From: an uncultured Alistipes sp.
Lineage (GTDB): Bacteria > Bacteroidota > Bacteroidia > Bacteroidales > Rikenellaceae
Assembly: GCA_900545315.1 (NCBI GenBank)
Contig: UQYM01000018.1
Span: 1 to 52,148, forward strand
Length of the DNA stretch: 52,148 nt
Reading direction: 5' to 3'
A program made the position numbers and the translations under genes. The notes under the pieces were generated by a model. The model did no database searches, was not told the DNA's origin, and saw nothing but the letters and a program-made list of their open reading frames with translations. This document shows positions 32,683 to 42,238 of this stretch, piece by piece (the stretch's first letter is position 1; each line of letters opens with the position of its first letter).

Positions 32683-35600
32683 TTAACCTCTCAAACTTTG
32701 CAAAATATTATCCAGCGTGATCTCATCTTTGATCAACACCTCACGGGGTTTGCTTCCCTCGGCACGCCCCACGATACCGGCCTCTTCGAGCTGATCCATA
32801 ATACGTCCCGCACGATTGTACCCCAACGCAAACCGACGCTGAATCGAGGAGGTCGATCCCTGCTGGTTTTGCACGACGAAATGGGCCACCTCTTCAAATT
32901 TAGCATCGAACTGGGCAGAAGCCGTACGACTTCCCGACGTCGAATTGCCGCTATCTACAGAGTCGGGACTGTAAGCAGGCAGTTCATATACTGAGCCAAA
33001 GCCCTGCTGGTTGCTAATATATTCCGTAATCCGTTCAATCTCGGGGGTATCAACAAAGGCACACTGCACACGGGTCAACTCATTGCCAGTTGACACCAAC
33101 ATATCGCCCCGACCAATCAACTGATTAGCTCCCGGCTGGTCGATGATCGTCCGTGAATCAACCATCGAGGTCACACGGAACGCGATGCGGGCTGGGAAGT
33201 TGGCTTTGATCACACCGGTGATGATATTGGTGGTCGGTCGTTGGGTGGCAATGACCAGATGAATACCCACCGCACGAGCCAACTGGGCAATACGTGCAAT
33301 CGGCGTCTCGATCTCTCGCCCGGCTGTCATGATCAGGTCGGCGAACTCATCGATAATCACTACGATATAGGGCAAATAACGGTGTCCCTTATTCGGATTC
33401 AATCTCCGGCTCTTGAATTTGGCATTGTACTCCTTGACGTGACGTACCTCGGCCTTACGCAACAATTCGTAGCGTCGGTCCATCTCGATACAGAGCGAGT
33501 TGAGCGTATAGATCACTTTGTGCGTATCGGTGATGATCGCCTCATCTTCGCCCTCCATCTTGGCCAGGAAATGGTGATCCAACTTGCTGTACAAAGTCAA
33601 CTCCACCTTCTTCGGATCGACCAGCACCAACTTCAACTCCGAAGGGTGCTTCTTGTAAAGCAGCGACGTAATCAGCGCATTCAGTCCGACCGATTTACCC
33701 TGTCCGGTTGCACCGGCCACCAACAGGTGGGGCATCTTGGCCAGGTCAATCACAAAGGTCTCATTCTGGATCGTCTTACCCAATGCTACCGGGATATCAT
33801 AGGTGGATTCCTGGAATTTGGCCGATTTGATCACCGAATACATCGAAACCACCTTCTTATCCTTGTTCGGCACCTCGATACCGATCGTTCCTTTGCCCGG
33901 AATCGGCGCAATAATACGGATACCCAAAGCCGCCAGACTCAAAGCAATATCGTCCTCCAGGTTCTTAATCTTCGAGATGCGCACACCCGGCGCCGGAACA
34001 ATCTCATACAAAGTGACCGTAGGACCTACCGTCGCCATCACCTTGTCGATCTTGATTCCGAAGTTTTCAAGCGTGGCCTTAATGCGATTGCGGTTTTCGT
34101 AAATCTCCTCACTCGAAACGCTCGCCTCAACCGTATGGTCTTCCAACAGCTCCAGAGGCGGCCGCTGATAATGCGACAACTCGAGCGTCGGATCATACTG
34201 CGTATTCTCAATCTCTTCAGGGGTCAAACTTCGATCCTCAGGAAGATGATTCACCGCCATACCCGGCATGCTGGTTACGTCCGAATCATTCGGTACCGCC
34301 GCAACGAAATCGGCATTTGCAGCCATCGGCATATCCGAAACAGTCTCCGCAGGCTGCGATGATGCAAACGGCACAGCAGGGGCATGTTCTTCTCCATACG
34401 CATGCGCATAAGGAGGTACCGGATCGGATTTAAAGGGATTATCCGTCTGCTGCGAATCATGCTCTTCACTTCCCGGCCAAACTGTCTGGAACGAAGACTC
34501 ATCCTGCACAGCTTGCGAAGGTTGAACAGGCTGGGTATTTTGCCACGTCGAAGGTTGCATCTCGGTCGCCTCCCCATACGATGAATGGTCTAACGGCTCC
34601 CCGGTCGGCAAAGTATCATCATGAAGACGGTCTGGCCAAGCTCCAGCTGGAGGAGCAGTCGGTTGAGGATCATCCCCAACCGCATATTGAATGGTAAAGC
34701 CGCATTCATCCTGATGCTCATACAAATTCGCATTCTGTTCTACAGGTTGCGACGCAGCAGGCGCTTCAGCCTCATCGACCGGCTTTCGGATCCAGAATCC
34801 ATTATCATCCTGCACCTCGATCATCCGGGGTGGCTCAGGGTCTGCTGTCGGTTGATTCATCCCGGTTGCATCCTGCTGTCCGTGCAATACCGTAAATCCA
34901 CATTCATCCACCGTGGCAGCAGGATGATCCACCTGATTGTTTTCTGCATTCGGGTCCAATGAATAGGCAGAACCGGGAACCGGATGAATCTCGTTCGGAT
35001 CAAACGCTGCACTCGGATTCACCTCTGATGAGGCGGCTCCAGCACCAGGCTTTTGTTTGGATGAAGCCGTTGCCTGCCCTCGGGGCTGCCCCTCTCTATC
35101 GGTCTCGTGGGTCAACAGATCGGCAGCCGTCGAAGTCAAAGCCCCGCCCAGTTTTTTACCATTATCCACAACCCCCTTGCCCAAACGATTCAGGAAACCA
35201 ATGGTATTGCGATTTATATAAACTGCATAGATAATAAAGGCCAACAACAGCACCAATCTAGTTCCCAGCGGACCAATCAACGAACTGAGCCAACGGGAGA
35301 TCGCAATACCATGCTCTCCGCCCAGCCCCGAACCGAAGATATTCCACGCATCGTCGAAAATCAGCCCCAACGTCAGAGAGCCGAGAATCATCAGGATCAA
35401 GGTCAACCGCACCGATTTACGCAAGAATGTAGGGCGGAAGCGCATGATCCGCAAAGCTACGATCATAATGACAATCGGCACACAGATTCCGAACAGGCCG
35501 AACCAACGCCCGACAATAAAGTTAGCGACTCTTGCCCCCAATTTACCGCACCAGTTGTGAACGGCCAACTCCATATCACTGACCAATGCGCCATGTGTCG

Positions 35601-35775
35601 TAATGGACTGATCCGCTTTCCAGTAAAAGAAATATGAGATAACCGATAACAGGATCAACAACCCTACCACAAACAGAATGACACCCAACATCCACCGTTG
35701 CATATCACTCAGTCCCTGCTGTCGAGGCTGTTTAGCAGCTGTTGCTGCCGGCTTTTTCTTTGCCGTTGTTGCCAT
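32683..35775 (-). CDS. ftsK: DNA translocase FtsK/SpoIIIE
   Basis: Division-septum ATPase that pumps the chromosome terminus and activates XerCD at dif. The start at 35775 (MATTAKKKPA) gives 1030 residues. Four TM helices lie at about 28-50, 88-112, 122-142 and 170-187. A long acidic Gln/Pro-rich linker spans about 220-530. The motor has Walker A GATGQGKS (688-695), Walker B YIVVIIDEFADLI, and the RecA-like segment IARIAQLARAVGIHLVIATQRP. The C-terminal gamma winged helix runs about 955-1025 (GSTSSIQRRFALGYNRAGRIMDQLEEAGIV), which reads KOPS-type sequences. The linker carries four copies of a short motif (V/H)(Q)DE.GF.. (see findings). It is cotranscribed with the lolA-like gene and follows murI after 172 nt. 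Confidence 0.96.
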   Translation of the reverse strand: MATTAKKKPAATAAKQPRQQGLSDMQRWMLGVILFVVGLLILLSVISYFFYWKADQSITTHGALVSDMELAVHNWCGKLGARVANFIVGRWFGLFGICVPIVIMIVALRIMRFRPTFLRKSVRLTLILMILGSLTLGLIFDDAWNIFGSGLGGEHGIAISRWLSSLIGPLGTRLVLLLAFIIYAVYINRNTIGFLNRLGKGVVDNGKKLGGALTSTAADLLTHETDREGQPRGQATASSKQKPGAGAASSEVNPSAAFDPNEIHPVPGSAYSLDPNAENNQVDHPAATVDECGFTVLHGQQDATGMNQPTADPEPPRMIEVQDDNGFWIRKPVDEAEAPAASQPVEQNANLYEHQDECGFTIQYAVGDDPQPTAPPAGAWPDRLHDDTLPTGEPLDHSSYGEATEMQPSTWQNTQPVQPSQAVQDESSFQTVWPGSEEHDSQQTDNPFKSDPVPPYAHAYGEEHAPAVPFASSQPAETVSDMPMAANADFVAAVPNDSDVTSMPGMAVNHLPEDRSLTPEEIENTQYDPTLELSHYQRPPLELLEDHTVEASVSSEEIYENRNRIKATLENFGIKIDKVMATVGPTVTLYEIVPAPGVRISKIKNLEDDIALSLAALGIRIIAPIPGKGTIGIEVPNKDKKVVSMYSVIKSAKFQESTYDIPVALGKTIQNETFVIDLAKMPHLLVAGATGQGKSVGLNALITSLLYKKHPSELKLVLVDPKKVELTLYSKLDHHFLAKMEGEDEAIITDTHKVIYTLNSLCIEMDRRYELLRKAEVRHVKEYNAKFKSRRLNPNKGHRYLPYIVVIIDEFADLIMTAGREIETPIARIAQLARAVGIHLVIATQRPTTNIITGVIKANFPARIAFRVTSMVDSRTIIDQPGANQLIGRGDMLVSTGNELTRVQCAFVDTPEIERITEYISNQQGFGSVYELPAYSPDSVDSGNSTSGSRTASAQFDAKFEEVAHFVVQNQQGSTSSIQRRFALGYNRAGRIMDQLEEAGIVGRAEGSKPREVLIKDEITLDNILQSLRG
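34477..34911 (-). repeat. Four degenerate D-E-x-G-F motifs in the FtsK linker
   Basis: Within the disordered linker the peptide pattern recurs four times: VDECGFTVLHG (289-299), VQDDNGFWIRK (321-331), HQDECGFTIQY (354-364) and VQDESSFQTVW (423-433). The spacing is 33, 33 and 69 residues. The surrounding linker is not conserved between copies, so these look like retained short interaction motifs. Confidence 0.65.
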
Positions 35776-35947
35776 ATTGCGTTTTAAACTACTAATCGAT
35801 TCAACTCGGTCCGAATATGCTTCAGACAATTTGCTTTCACTACGTTTACCAACCGATGCCGGCAAACAGACTCTTACACGTCACAAATTCAGAAATACAC
35901 CCAAAAAGAGGTGCAACCGCTTATCTACACTCGAAGTATCGGAGCTC

Positions 35948-36733
35948 TTATGCCGAAACCAATGCTTTGGCCTGTTCACTTTTGGCGACCAAACGGGCCA
36001 AATAGGCATCGTCCGCACTGGTCATAAAGGTATATTCAGGCTTATGAACGGCCTCAGCCGCCAGATCATACTGCTCGAGCAGCGAAGCTACGCGCCGCTC
36101 GATAGCGGGAGCAGGATTGATCAACTGCACATCTCGCTCCCCGATCACCCGTCGCATCGCATCAGCCAAAAAAGGATAGTGTGTACAACCCAACACTATC
36201 CGATCTGCTCCTGCATCCAGCATCGGTTTCAACAACCGAGCTACCGTCTCATAGGCCTCCGGGCTCTGTTCCCGATTGCTTTCGACCAACTCGACGAATC
36301 CCTCCCCGACCTGTTCAATGATCCGTACCTTATCGGCATACTTATGTGCCGTGGTTTGGAACAGGCGGCCTTTGAGGGAGCCTGCCGTGGCCAATATTCC
36401 AATCACACCGCTACGCGAAGAGAGCGCCGCCGGCTTCACCGCCGGCTCCAGCCCTACAAAAGGAACCGGATAGGTGGCTCGCAAATAGTCGATAGCCGCT
36501 GCCGTCGCCGTATTGCAGGCTATCACGATCATCTTCACTCCAGCCGCCAACATGCGACGAACCGCATAATCGACATACTCCGTCACCTGCTCTTTCGATT
36601 GATTGCCGTACGGACAATTTTTACCGTCACCGTAATAGAGCAGTGATTCATGGGGCAGGCCACGGTATAGTTCACTCCAAACACTTAACCCTCCCTGCCC
36701 CGAATCAAAAACGGCTATCGGCGCATTATTCAT
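35948..36733 (-). CDS. murI: Glutamate racemase
   Basis: Cytosolic cofactor-independent enzyme making D-glutamate for peptidoglycan. The 261-residue length is typical. The paired catalytic cysteines are Cys73 (VIACNTATAAA) and Cys183 (VLGCTHYPFLA). The N-terminal IAVFDSGQGGLSV supplies Asp10 and Ser11, and YYGDGKNCPYG is the substrate loop. The start codon overlaps the purL stop by 1 nt (TAATG), so translation is coupled to purL. That is an unexpected functional pairing (purine synthesis with wall synthesis) and may be simply organisational. No truncation is seen. Confidence 0.95.
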   Translation of the reverse strand: MNNAPIAVFDSGQGGLSVWSELYRGLPHESLLYYGDGKNCPYGNQSKEQVTEYVDYAVRRMLAAGVKMIVIACNTATAAAIDYLRATYPVPFVGLEPAVKPAALSSRSGVIGILATAGSLKGRLFQTTAHKYADKVRIIEQVGEGFVELVESNREQSPEAYETVARLLKPMLDAGADRIVLGCTHYPFLADAMRRVIGERDVQLINPAPAIERRVASLLEQYDLAAEAVHKPEYTFMTSADDAYLARLVAKSEQAKALVSA

Positions 36734-39700
36734 TACCGATTCTTTTTCTGCTCAATCCACTTTCGGGCGTTGACAAATGCCTCGATCCATGGAGTTACCT
36801 CGTCATCCATGCGATCTTCCGAATAGTAAGCCCAGTTCCACGGACGCAACGAACGTTCGATATGCGGCATCATCGCCACATGACGGCCATCGGCCGATGC
36901 AATACCGGCTGCATCATAATCACTGCCATTCGGGTTACCGGGATACTCGCTGTAAGCATATTTCAACGGAATGTTGTAACGCTCCTTCTCATAAGGCAGA
37001 CGGAACTTACCTTCACCGTGCGCTACCCAAATTCCCAAACGGCTGCCGGCCAACGAATCGAACATCACCGAACCCTTCTCCACCTCAACATTAACGAAGC
37101 AAGATTCGAATTTATGCGAATCATTGTGCAGCATTCGCGGCTTTTTATCGTGATCGGGGGTAATCAATCCCAATTCCACCATCAACTGGCATCCGTTGCA
37201 GACTCCCAGCGAGAGGGTATCCTCACGTGCATAGAAGCGATCGAGTGCCTCTTTAGCCCGTTCGTTATACAAGAAAGCACCAGCCCAACCTTTAGCAGAA
37301 TTAAGCACATCTGAGTTGGCAAAACCGCCGACAAAGACAATCATGTTGACATCCTCCAGTGTCTCACGACCACTGATCAAGTCGGTCATGTGTACATCTT
37401 TGACATCCATACCAGCCAAATACATGCACCATGCCATCTCACGCTCACTGTTAGAGCCCTGCTCACGGATCACTGCAGCCTTGATACCACTCGGTGTACG
37501 ACGGCTGGCCTCCAGTCCCCATTGAGACAATTTTCCGGTAAAGTTTTCGGGGAAGATGAACGACAACTCCTGATTTTTATAGTTGGCAAAACGCTCCGAC
37601 GCCTTTTGTGCACCACTCTGACGGCGATCCAACAGATAGGAGGTCTTGAACCAAGTATCACGCAAATCGTCGATCAACAACGTCAACTCCACACCAGCAT
37701 TGGTCAAGGTAAAGCGACGCTCCTGGTTGACATCACCAATTACATATGCGTCAATACCGTCGAATTTCAGGTTTTCGCAAATCTCAGAGCCATTCTCTAC
37801 TTGCAGTACCACAGCCGGTTTCTCACTGAACAGCACCTTGATCAGATCAGGTTCAGCCAAAGCGGCCAGACTCAGATCGATACCGCTGCGATTATCGGCA
37901 AAGGTCATCTCCAACAGGGTAGTAATCAAACCACCGGCTGAAACGTCGTGTCCGGCCAAAACCTTACCCTCTTCGATCAACTGCTGAACGGCTCCGAAAG
38001 CACGGGTAAAATAGTCGGCCGAGGTGACGGTCGGAACATCCATTCCGACGCTGCCTACCACCTGGGCAAAGCTGCTACCACCCAAACGGAACTTATCGCG
38101 GCACATATCCACATAAATGATCTGGCTGCGACGATGTTTCAAAGCGGGCGAAATCACCTTCTTCACATCGGAAACCTCTCCGGCCGAGGTGATAATCACC
38201 GTACCCGGCGCATACACCTGTTCGCCATCCTTATATTTCTGGGTCATGGACAGTGAGTCCTTACCGGTCGGAATGTTGATTCCGAGAGCCAAGGCATAAT
38301 CACTGGCCGCCTGAACTGCCGTATAGAGTCGGGCATCTTCGCCCTCGTTTTTGCAGGGCCACATCCAGTTTGCACTGAGCGACACCGAAGGCAGTCCGCC
38401 GTCAATCGGCGCAAACACGATATTGGTCAACGCCTCGGTGATCGCCAAAACGGAACCTTTGGCCGGATCTGCCAAAGCCGCCACCGGAGCATGCCCCAAT
38501 GCCGTAGCAATACCGTGTTTGCCCTGATAGTCGAGAGCAACCACAGCGCAATCGTTCAAAGGCAGCTGTACGCTACCGGCAGTCTGCTGTTTGGCCACAC
38601 GTCCCGTCACGGAGCGGTCCACCTTATTGGTCAACCAATCCTTCGCCGCAACAGCCTCCAGTTGCAATACATTCTCAATATAGTGTACCAACTTGCCGGC
38701 GTCATACTGCGGCTCTGCGTAACTCTCTTTTACGGTATGGTCGGTCATCACCGTACGAGGTGCCTTACCGAACATATCCTCCAATTTGAGGTCGATCGGT
38801 TTCTCACCGGTCTCATTGTTGACAAAGGTGAACTGCATATCACCAGTTGCCTCTCCAATCACATAGAAAGGCGAACGCTCACGTTCAGCAATGCGACGCA
38901 ACTTTTCGATATGCTCCTCCTTGACCACAAAGCCCATACGCTCCTGGGACTCATTGCCGACAATCTCTTTGGCGCTCAAGGTCGGGTCTCCGATCGGCAA
39001 CTTCTCCATATCGATACGACCACCAGTAGATTCCACCAACTCACTGAGGCAGTTCAGGTGACCACCCGCCCCATGGTCGTGAATCGAGATAATCGGGTTC
39101 TCATCCTCCTCGGCTGCGGCACGAATAGCGTTGTAGGCACGTTTCTGCATCTCCGGATTCGAACGCTGCACAGCATTCAGCTCAATTGCACCGGCATATT
39201 CACCGGTTGCCACCGACGATACAGCTCCACCGCCCATGCCGATACGGTAGTTATCACCACCCAACAGCACCACTTTGTCTCCGGCCTGCGGCTCGCCTTT
39301 GATGCTATCTTTTTTCCGGCCGTAACCAATACCACCAGCCTGCATGATCACCTTATCGTATCCGAACTTCTTTCCATTTTCGAAATGTTCGAAGGTGAGC
39401 AAACTACCGCAAATCAACGGCTGACCGAATTTGTTACCAAAATCCGATGCACCGTTCGACGCCTTGATCAAAATATCCTCCGGAGTCTGGTAGAGCCACT
39501 CGCGAGGAGTCGTGTTCTGTTCCCACTCCCGACCGCCATCCAAACGGGGATAGGCCGTCATATACACTGCTGTACCGGCCACCGGGAAGGCACCCTTACC
39601 ACCGGCAATACGGTCACGAATCTCACCACCCGTACCGGTTGCCGCACCGTTGAACGGCTCTACGGTTGTAGGGAAGTTGTGGGTTTCGGCCTTCAACGAA

Positions 39701-40422
39701 ATTACACTCTCGAAATCTTTGACCGTATAGTAATCGGACGTCTCGTGTGAGGCCGGTGCAAACTGCTCCACCACAGGACCCTGCAAGAATGCGCAGTTAT
39801 CTTTGTAAGCCGATACGACACGACCCGGATTGGCCTTTGTAGTCTTTTTGATCAGCCCGAACAGCGTCGAAGGCATCTCCTCACCATCCACAATGAACAA
39901 TCCGTTGAAGATCTTGTGACGGCAGTGCTCCGAGTTCACCTGCGAAAAACCAAACACCTCGCTATCGGTCAGCTTGCGACCAATTCGCTCCGAGAGGTTC
40001 TTCAAATAGGTCATCTCATCTTCGCTCAGCGCCAGACCCTCCTGCTGGTTGTAGGCAGCAATATCATCGATATAAATGACAGGATCGGGTTGCTTACGGA
40101 TCGTGTAAACGTCCTGATCGATGGAACGATACAAACGACGCAGCATCGGATCGTAAGGGGTATCCTCGCTTTTGACAATTTCGAACTCCTCGATACGTGC
40201 AATACCCTCGATACCCATATTCTGGGTAATCTCGACGGCATTGGTACTCCAAGGGGTGATCATTTCACGGCGTGGGCCGATGAAGATGCCGTTGAGAACC
40301 TCGGCATCGAGTTGTTTCGCTTCACTGAAAAGCCAAGTCAACTTGGCAAGATCCGCCGCCGAAAGCTCCTTGCGCGCATCGACAGCATAAATGACATTTG
40401 CTTTTCTGAAAAAGAGTATCAT
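36733..40422 (-). CDS. purL: Phosphoribosylformylglycinamidine synthase (large, fused PurL)
   Basis: Fourth step of purine synthesis: FGAR + ATP + glutamine to FGAM. I choose the start MILFFRKANVIYAVDARKE at 40422 (1229 residues) because family members begin there; the frame is open to 40527. It is the large Gram-negative type. An N-terminal PurS-like region is followed by the linker helices (LSERIGRKLTDSEVFGFSQVNSEHCRHKIF) and two ATP-grasp-like AIRS halves (ETHNFPTTVEPFNGAATGTGGEIRD; GGDNYRIGMGGGAVSS). The C-terminal class I glutaminase has nucleophile Cys in SLGVCNGCQLM, followed by AHGEGKFRLP. The stop overlaps the murI start. Confidence 0.96.
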   Translation of the reverse strand: MILFFRKANVIYAVDARKELSAADLAKLTWLFSEAKQLDAEVLNGIFIGPRREMITPWSTNAVEITQNMGIEGIARIEEFEIVKSEDTPYDPMLRRLYRSIDQDVYTIRKQPDPVIYIDDIAAYNQQEGLALSEDEMTYLKNLSERIGRKLTDSEVFGFSQVNSEHCRHKIFNGLFIVDGEEMPSTLFGLIKKTTKANPGRVVSAYKDNCAFLQGPVVEQFAPASHETSDYYTVKDFESVISLKAETHNFPTTVEPFNGAATGTGGEIRDRIAGGKGAFPVAGTAVYMTAYPRLDGGREWEQNTTPREWLYQTPEDILIKASNGASDFGNKFGQPLICGSLLTFEHFENGKKFGYDKVIMQAGGIGYGRKKDSIKGEPQAGDKVVLLGGDNYRIGMGGGAVSSVATGEYAGAIELNAVQRSNPEMQKRAYNAIRAAAEEDENPIISIHDHGAGGHLNCLSELVESTGGRIDMEKLPIGDPTLSAKEIVGNESQERMGFVVKEEHIEKLRRIAERERSPFYVIGEATGDMQFTFVNNETGEKPIDLKLEDMFGKAPRTVMTDHTVKESYAEPQYDAGKLVHYIENVLQLEAVAAKDWLTNKVDRSVTGRVAKQQTAGSVQLPLNDCAVVALDYQGKHGIATALGHAPVAALADPAKGSVLAITEALTNIVFAPIDGGLPSVSLSANWMWPCKNEGEDARLYTAVQAASDYALALGINIPTGKDSLSMTQKYKDGEQVYAPGTVIITSAGEVSDVKKVISPALKHRRSQIIYVDMCRDKFRLGGSSFAQVVGSVGMDVPTVTSADYFTRAFGAVQQLIEEGKVLAGHDVSAGGLITTLLEMTFADNRSGIDLSLAALAEPDLIKVLFSEKPAVVLQVENGSEICENLKFDGIDAYVIGDVNQERRFTLTNAGVELTLLIDDLRDTWFKTSYLLDRRQSGAQKASERFANYKNQELSFIFPENFTGKLSQWGLEASRRTPSGIKAAVIREQGSNSEREMAWCMYLAGMDVKDVHMTDLISGRETLEDVNMIVFVGGFANSDVLNSAKGWAGAFLYNERAKEALDRFYAREDTLSLGVCNGCQLMVELGLITPDHDKKPRMLHNDSHKFESCFVNVEVEKGSVMFDSLAGSRLGIWVAHGEGKFRLPYEKERYNIPLKYAYSEYPGNPNGSDYDAAGIASADGRHVAMMPHIERSLRPWNWAYYSEDRMDDEVTPWIEAFVNARKWIEQKKNR

Positions 40423-40880
40423 TCCTGTTGGGATTGGTTTATTTGGACTATCAAATTTTATTATCACATTTTTACTGAGATCGGACATTGGCTGAAATGT
40501 GATCCTTAATTTATGTAACCTGTTCAAACCAAGTCAAGATTGTCACCTCAGCTCCACTCGCTCTCATCGACCGATCAGGATAGTTAATCCATTTTTTACG
40601 CTCTGCCTCTTCTTATTTCTTAGGCGCTACCTCGATCGCTGCCCCAGCACCTTCACACCCTGCGCCACAAAACGCCTTGACCTGCATCAGGTCACATATA
40701 GCCCTTCATGCAGGCCTCTGCGAGTCTGGCTTTTCATATCATACAGCCACACAATCTTCGTGTACCTGTGCACTCTCTCGACCAACGCACATAGCATCAA
40801 ACGTCGTTATGCGAGTCAATCGCTAAGTCTTCTCTTCCCCCTTAAAGGGATCTCCCCCTCAACGCCACTGGTAGGGCTGT
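40423..40880. other. Gap between the DUF3298 gene and purL
   Basis: About 460 nt that should contain the purL promoter; I see no consensus TAnnTTTG with a matching TTG, no gene and no strong terminator for the parE-parC-aroK operon that ends at 40881. Confidence 0.4.
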
Positions 40881-41600
40881 TTAACGCAACAGCGATTTCA
40901 CCTGATCATAGGGCAGACTGTATGACAAAATGCCCATGGCGTACGGAGCTATTTCGTACTGGTTATACCGCATCACGACCCCTGTAGAGTCGAATCCGAT
41001 ATTCTTTGGCAAAGGTAGTTGATCCGGCGAAACAAACAAAGCCTGATCGACATCGGTAATTCCCTGTTCGGTCAAGTATTTTGCGAAGGCCTCACGATTC
41101 AACTGGCTCAATTGAGTAGTATCGTCAAAAATCTCAGCCACAGCGAGACGTTTGCCGCTATTGTAATCAAAGTTGTAAAACTCCGAAAGTGTCACACCGT
41201 GCGCTCCTCCGGTAAACAGATAGCGTTCGATCCAAACCGACACCACATCGCCGTAACGATAAGTCGCTCCGTTCGATACAAAGGTATAGGGGACCAGACG
41301 AGTCATATTCTCACGGTTTTTGCGTTGCAACATCGAATCGACGCTCTGTTCAAGCGTGTAGTTCCCCTGCAACGAATCCAACGCATCAAACGAAGAGCGG
41401 AGCACCTCCTCGACCGTCCGATTGACCGAATCGGCCAACACACTGCTATCCGTTAAAACCGGATAAACCAAATGAACCAGCAATGTACTATCGCTGGCGC
41501 GTTGCAACGAATCGGTTTTCCAGGCCAACTCGCCCTGCTGTTTTGCGCCTCCGCATGCCGTCAGCAAACCGAGGGCCATCACAACCAAATAGCGTTTCAT
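40881..41600 (-). CDS. DUF3298 (RsiV-like) lipoprotein
   Basis: A 239-residue lipoprotein: MKRYLVVMALGLLTACGGAKQQG with lipobox LTAC (Cys16). It has an N-terminal DUF4163-like part (WKTDSLQRASDSTLLVHLVYPVLTD...) and a C-terminal DUF3298 domain with the hallmark LFTGGAHGVTLSEFYNFDYNSGKRLAVAEIF and the ending NQYEIAPYAMGILSYSLPYDQVKSLL. The same domain occurs in the Bacillus anti-sigma factor RsiV, where it binds lysozyme. No sigma factor gene is nearby, so an anti-sigma role is unlikely, but lysozyme-like or glycan binding is a possibility. It starts 1 nt after the aroK stop (TGATATG), so it is the last gene of that operon. Confidence 0.85.
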   Translation of the reverse strand: MKRYLVVMALGLLTACGGAKQQGELAWKTDSLQRASDSTLLVHLVYPVLTDSSVLADSVNRTVEEVLRSSFDALDSLQGNYTLEQSVDSMLQRKNRENMTRLVPYTFVSNGATYRYGDVVSVWIERYLFTGGAHGVTLSEFYNFDYNSGKRLAVAEIFDDTTQLSQLNREAFAKYLTEQGITDVDQALFVSPDQLPLPKNIGFDSTGVVMRYNQYEIAPYAMGILSYSLPYDQVKSLLR

Positions 41601-41601
41601 A

Positions 41602-42138
41602 TCATTGTTCTCTTTTCAGGGTTCGGATATGTTCCACATACAACATCACATGACGGGCCATATACTCATCACTGAGCCGATCTCCCTCCACAATCAACCG
41701 AGCCTGAGCGTAATATGGCTCGCGCTGTTGCAGATTATCCTGGATAAACGACACCAGTTCTTGTTGGCTTTTGCCACGAAGCAAAGGTCGTTTATTTTTC
41801 CCATATTCGAGCCGGGCCGCCAACTTTTCGGGAGACAGCTTAAAATAGATGGTAATTCCCGCCTCATTCATCAACGACATATTGTCGAAAAAACAGGGAA
41901 CCCCACCCCCGGTGGCCACCACCGTATTCTCGGCCTTGGTCAACTCCTGGAGCACTTCATGCTCATAACGACGAAACTCCTGTTCGCCATGTGCCGCAAA
42001 AAAATCCCGGATACTCATGCCGCAACGCCGTTCGATCTCCGTGTCCATATCGATGAACTGCATCCCGAGCCTTTTGGCCAACGGCCGGCCAATCGAACTT
42101 TTGCCACACCCCATGTATCCCACCAAAAACAGCAACAT
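41602..42138 (-). CDS. aroK: Shikimate kinase
   Basis: Phosphorylates shikimate at the 3-OH in the pathway to chorismate. The 178-residue NMP-kinase-like protein has P-loop GYMGCGKSS (residues 7-15), FIDMDTEIERR with the Mg2+/shikimate Asp, FRRYE (substrate Arg), the GGGVP motif (about 78-82), and lid arginines in KRPLLRG and QREPYY. It is complete and of usual length. It lies 100 nt after parC and 1 nt before the DUF3298 lipoprotein gene. Cotranscription with parC is likely but not proven. Confidence 0.95.
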   Translation of the reverse strand: MLLFLVGYMGCGKSSIGRPLAKRLGMQFIDMDTEIERRCGMSIRDFFAAHGEQEFRRYEHEVLQELTKAENTVVATGGGVPCFFDNMSLMNEAGITIYFKLSPEKLAARLEYGKNKRPLLRGKSQQELVSFIQDNLQQREPYYAQARLIVEGDRLSDEYMARHVMLYVEHIRTLKREQ

Positions 42139-42238
42139 AAACAGCTACCCCTTTCGGATCTATCGTCGAATCAGGCTACACCCAATCCGTCAAATTCTAA
42201 AATAACAAAATTTCTTCAAAGTGCCAACGCTCTGGCAG

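Noticed and set aside
33241..34362. 373-codon plus-strand frame opposite ftsK
   Set aside because: FtsK is unambiguous on the other strand; the antisense frame is Arg/His-rich without hydrophobic cores or motifs.
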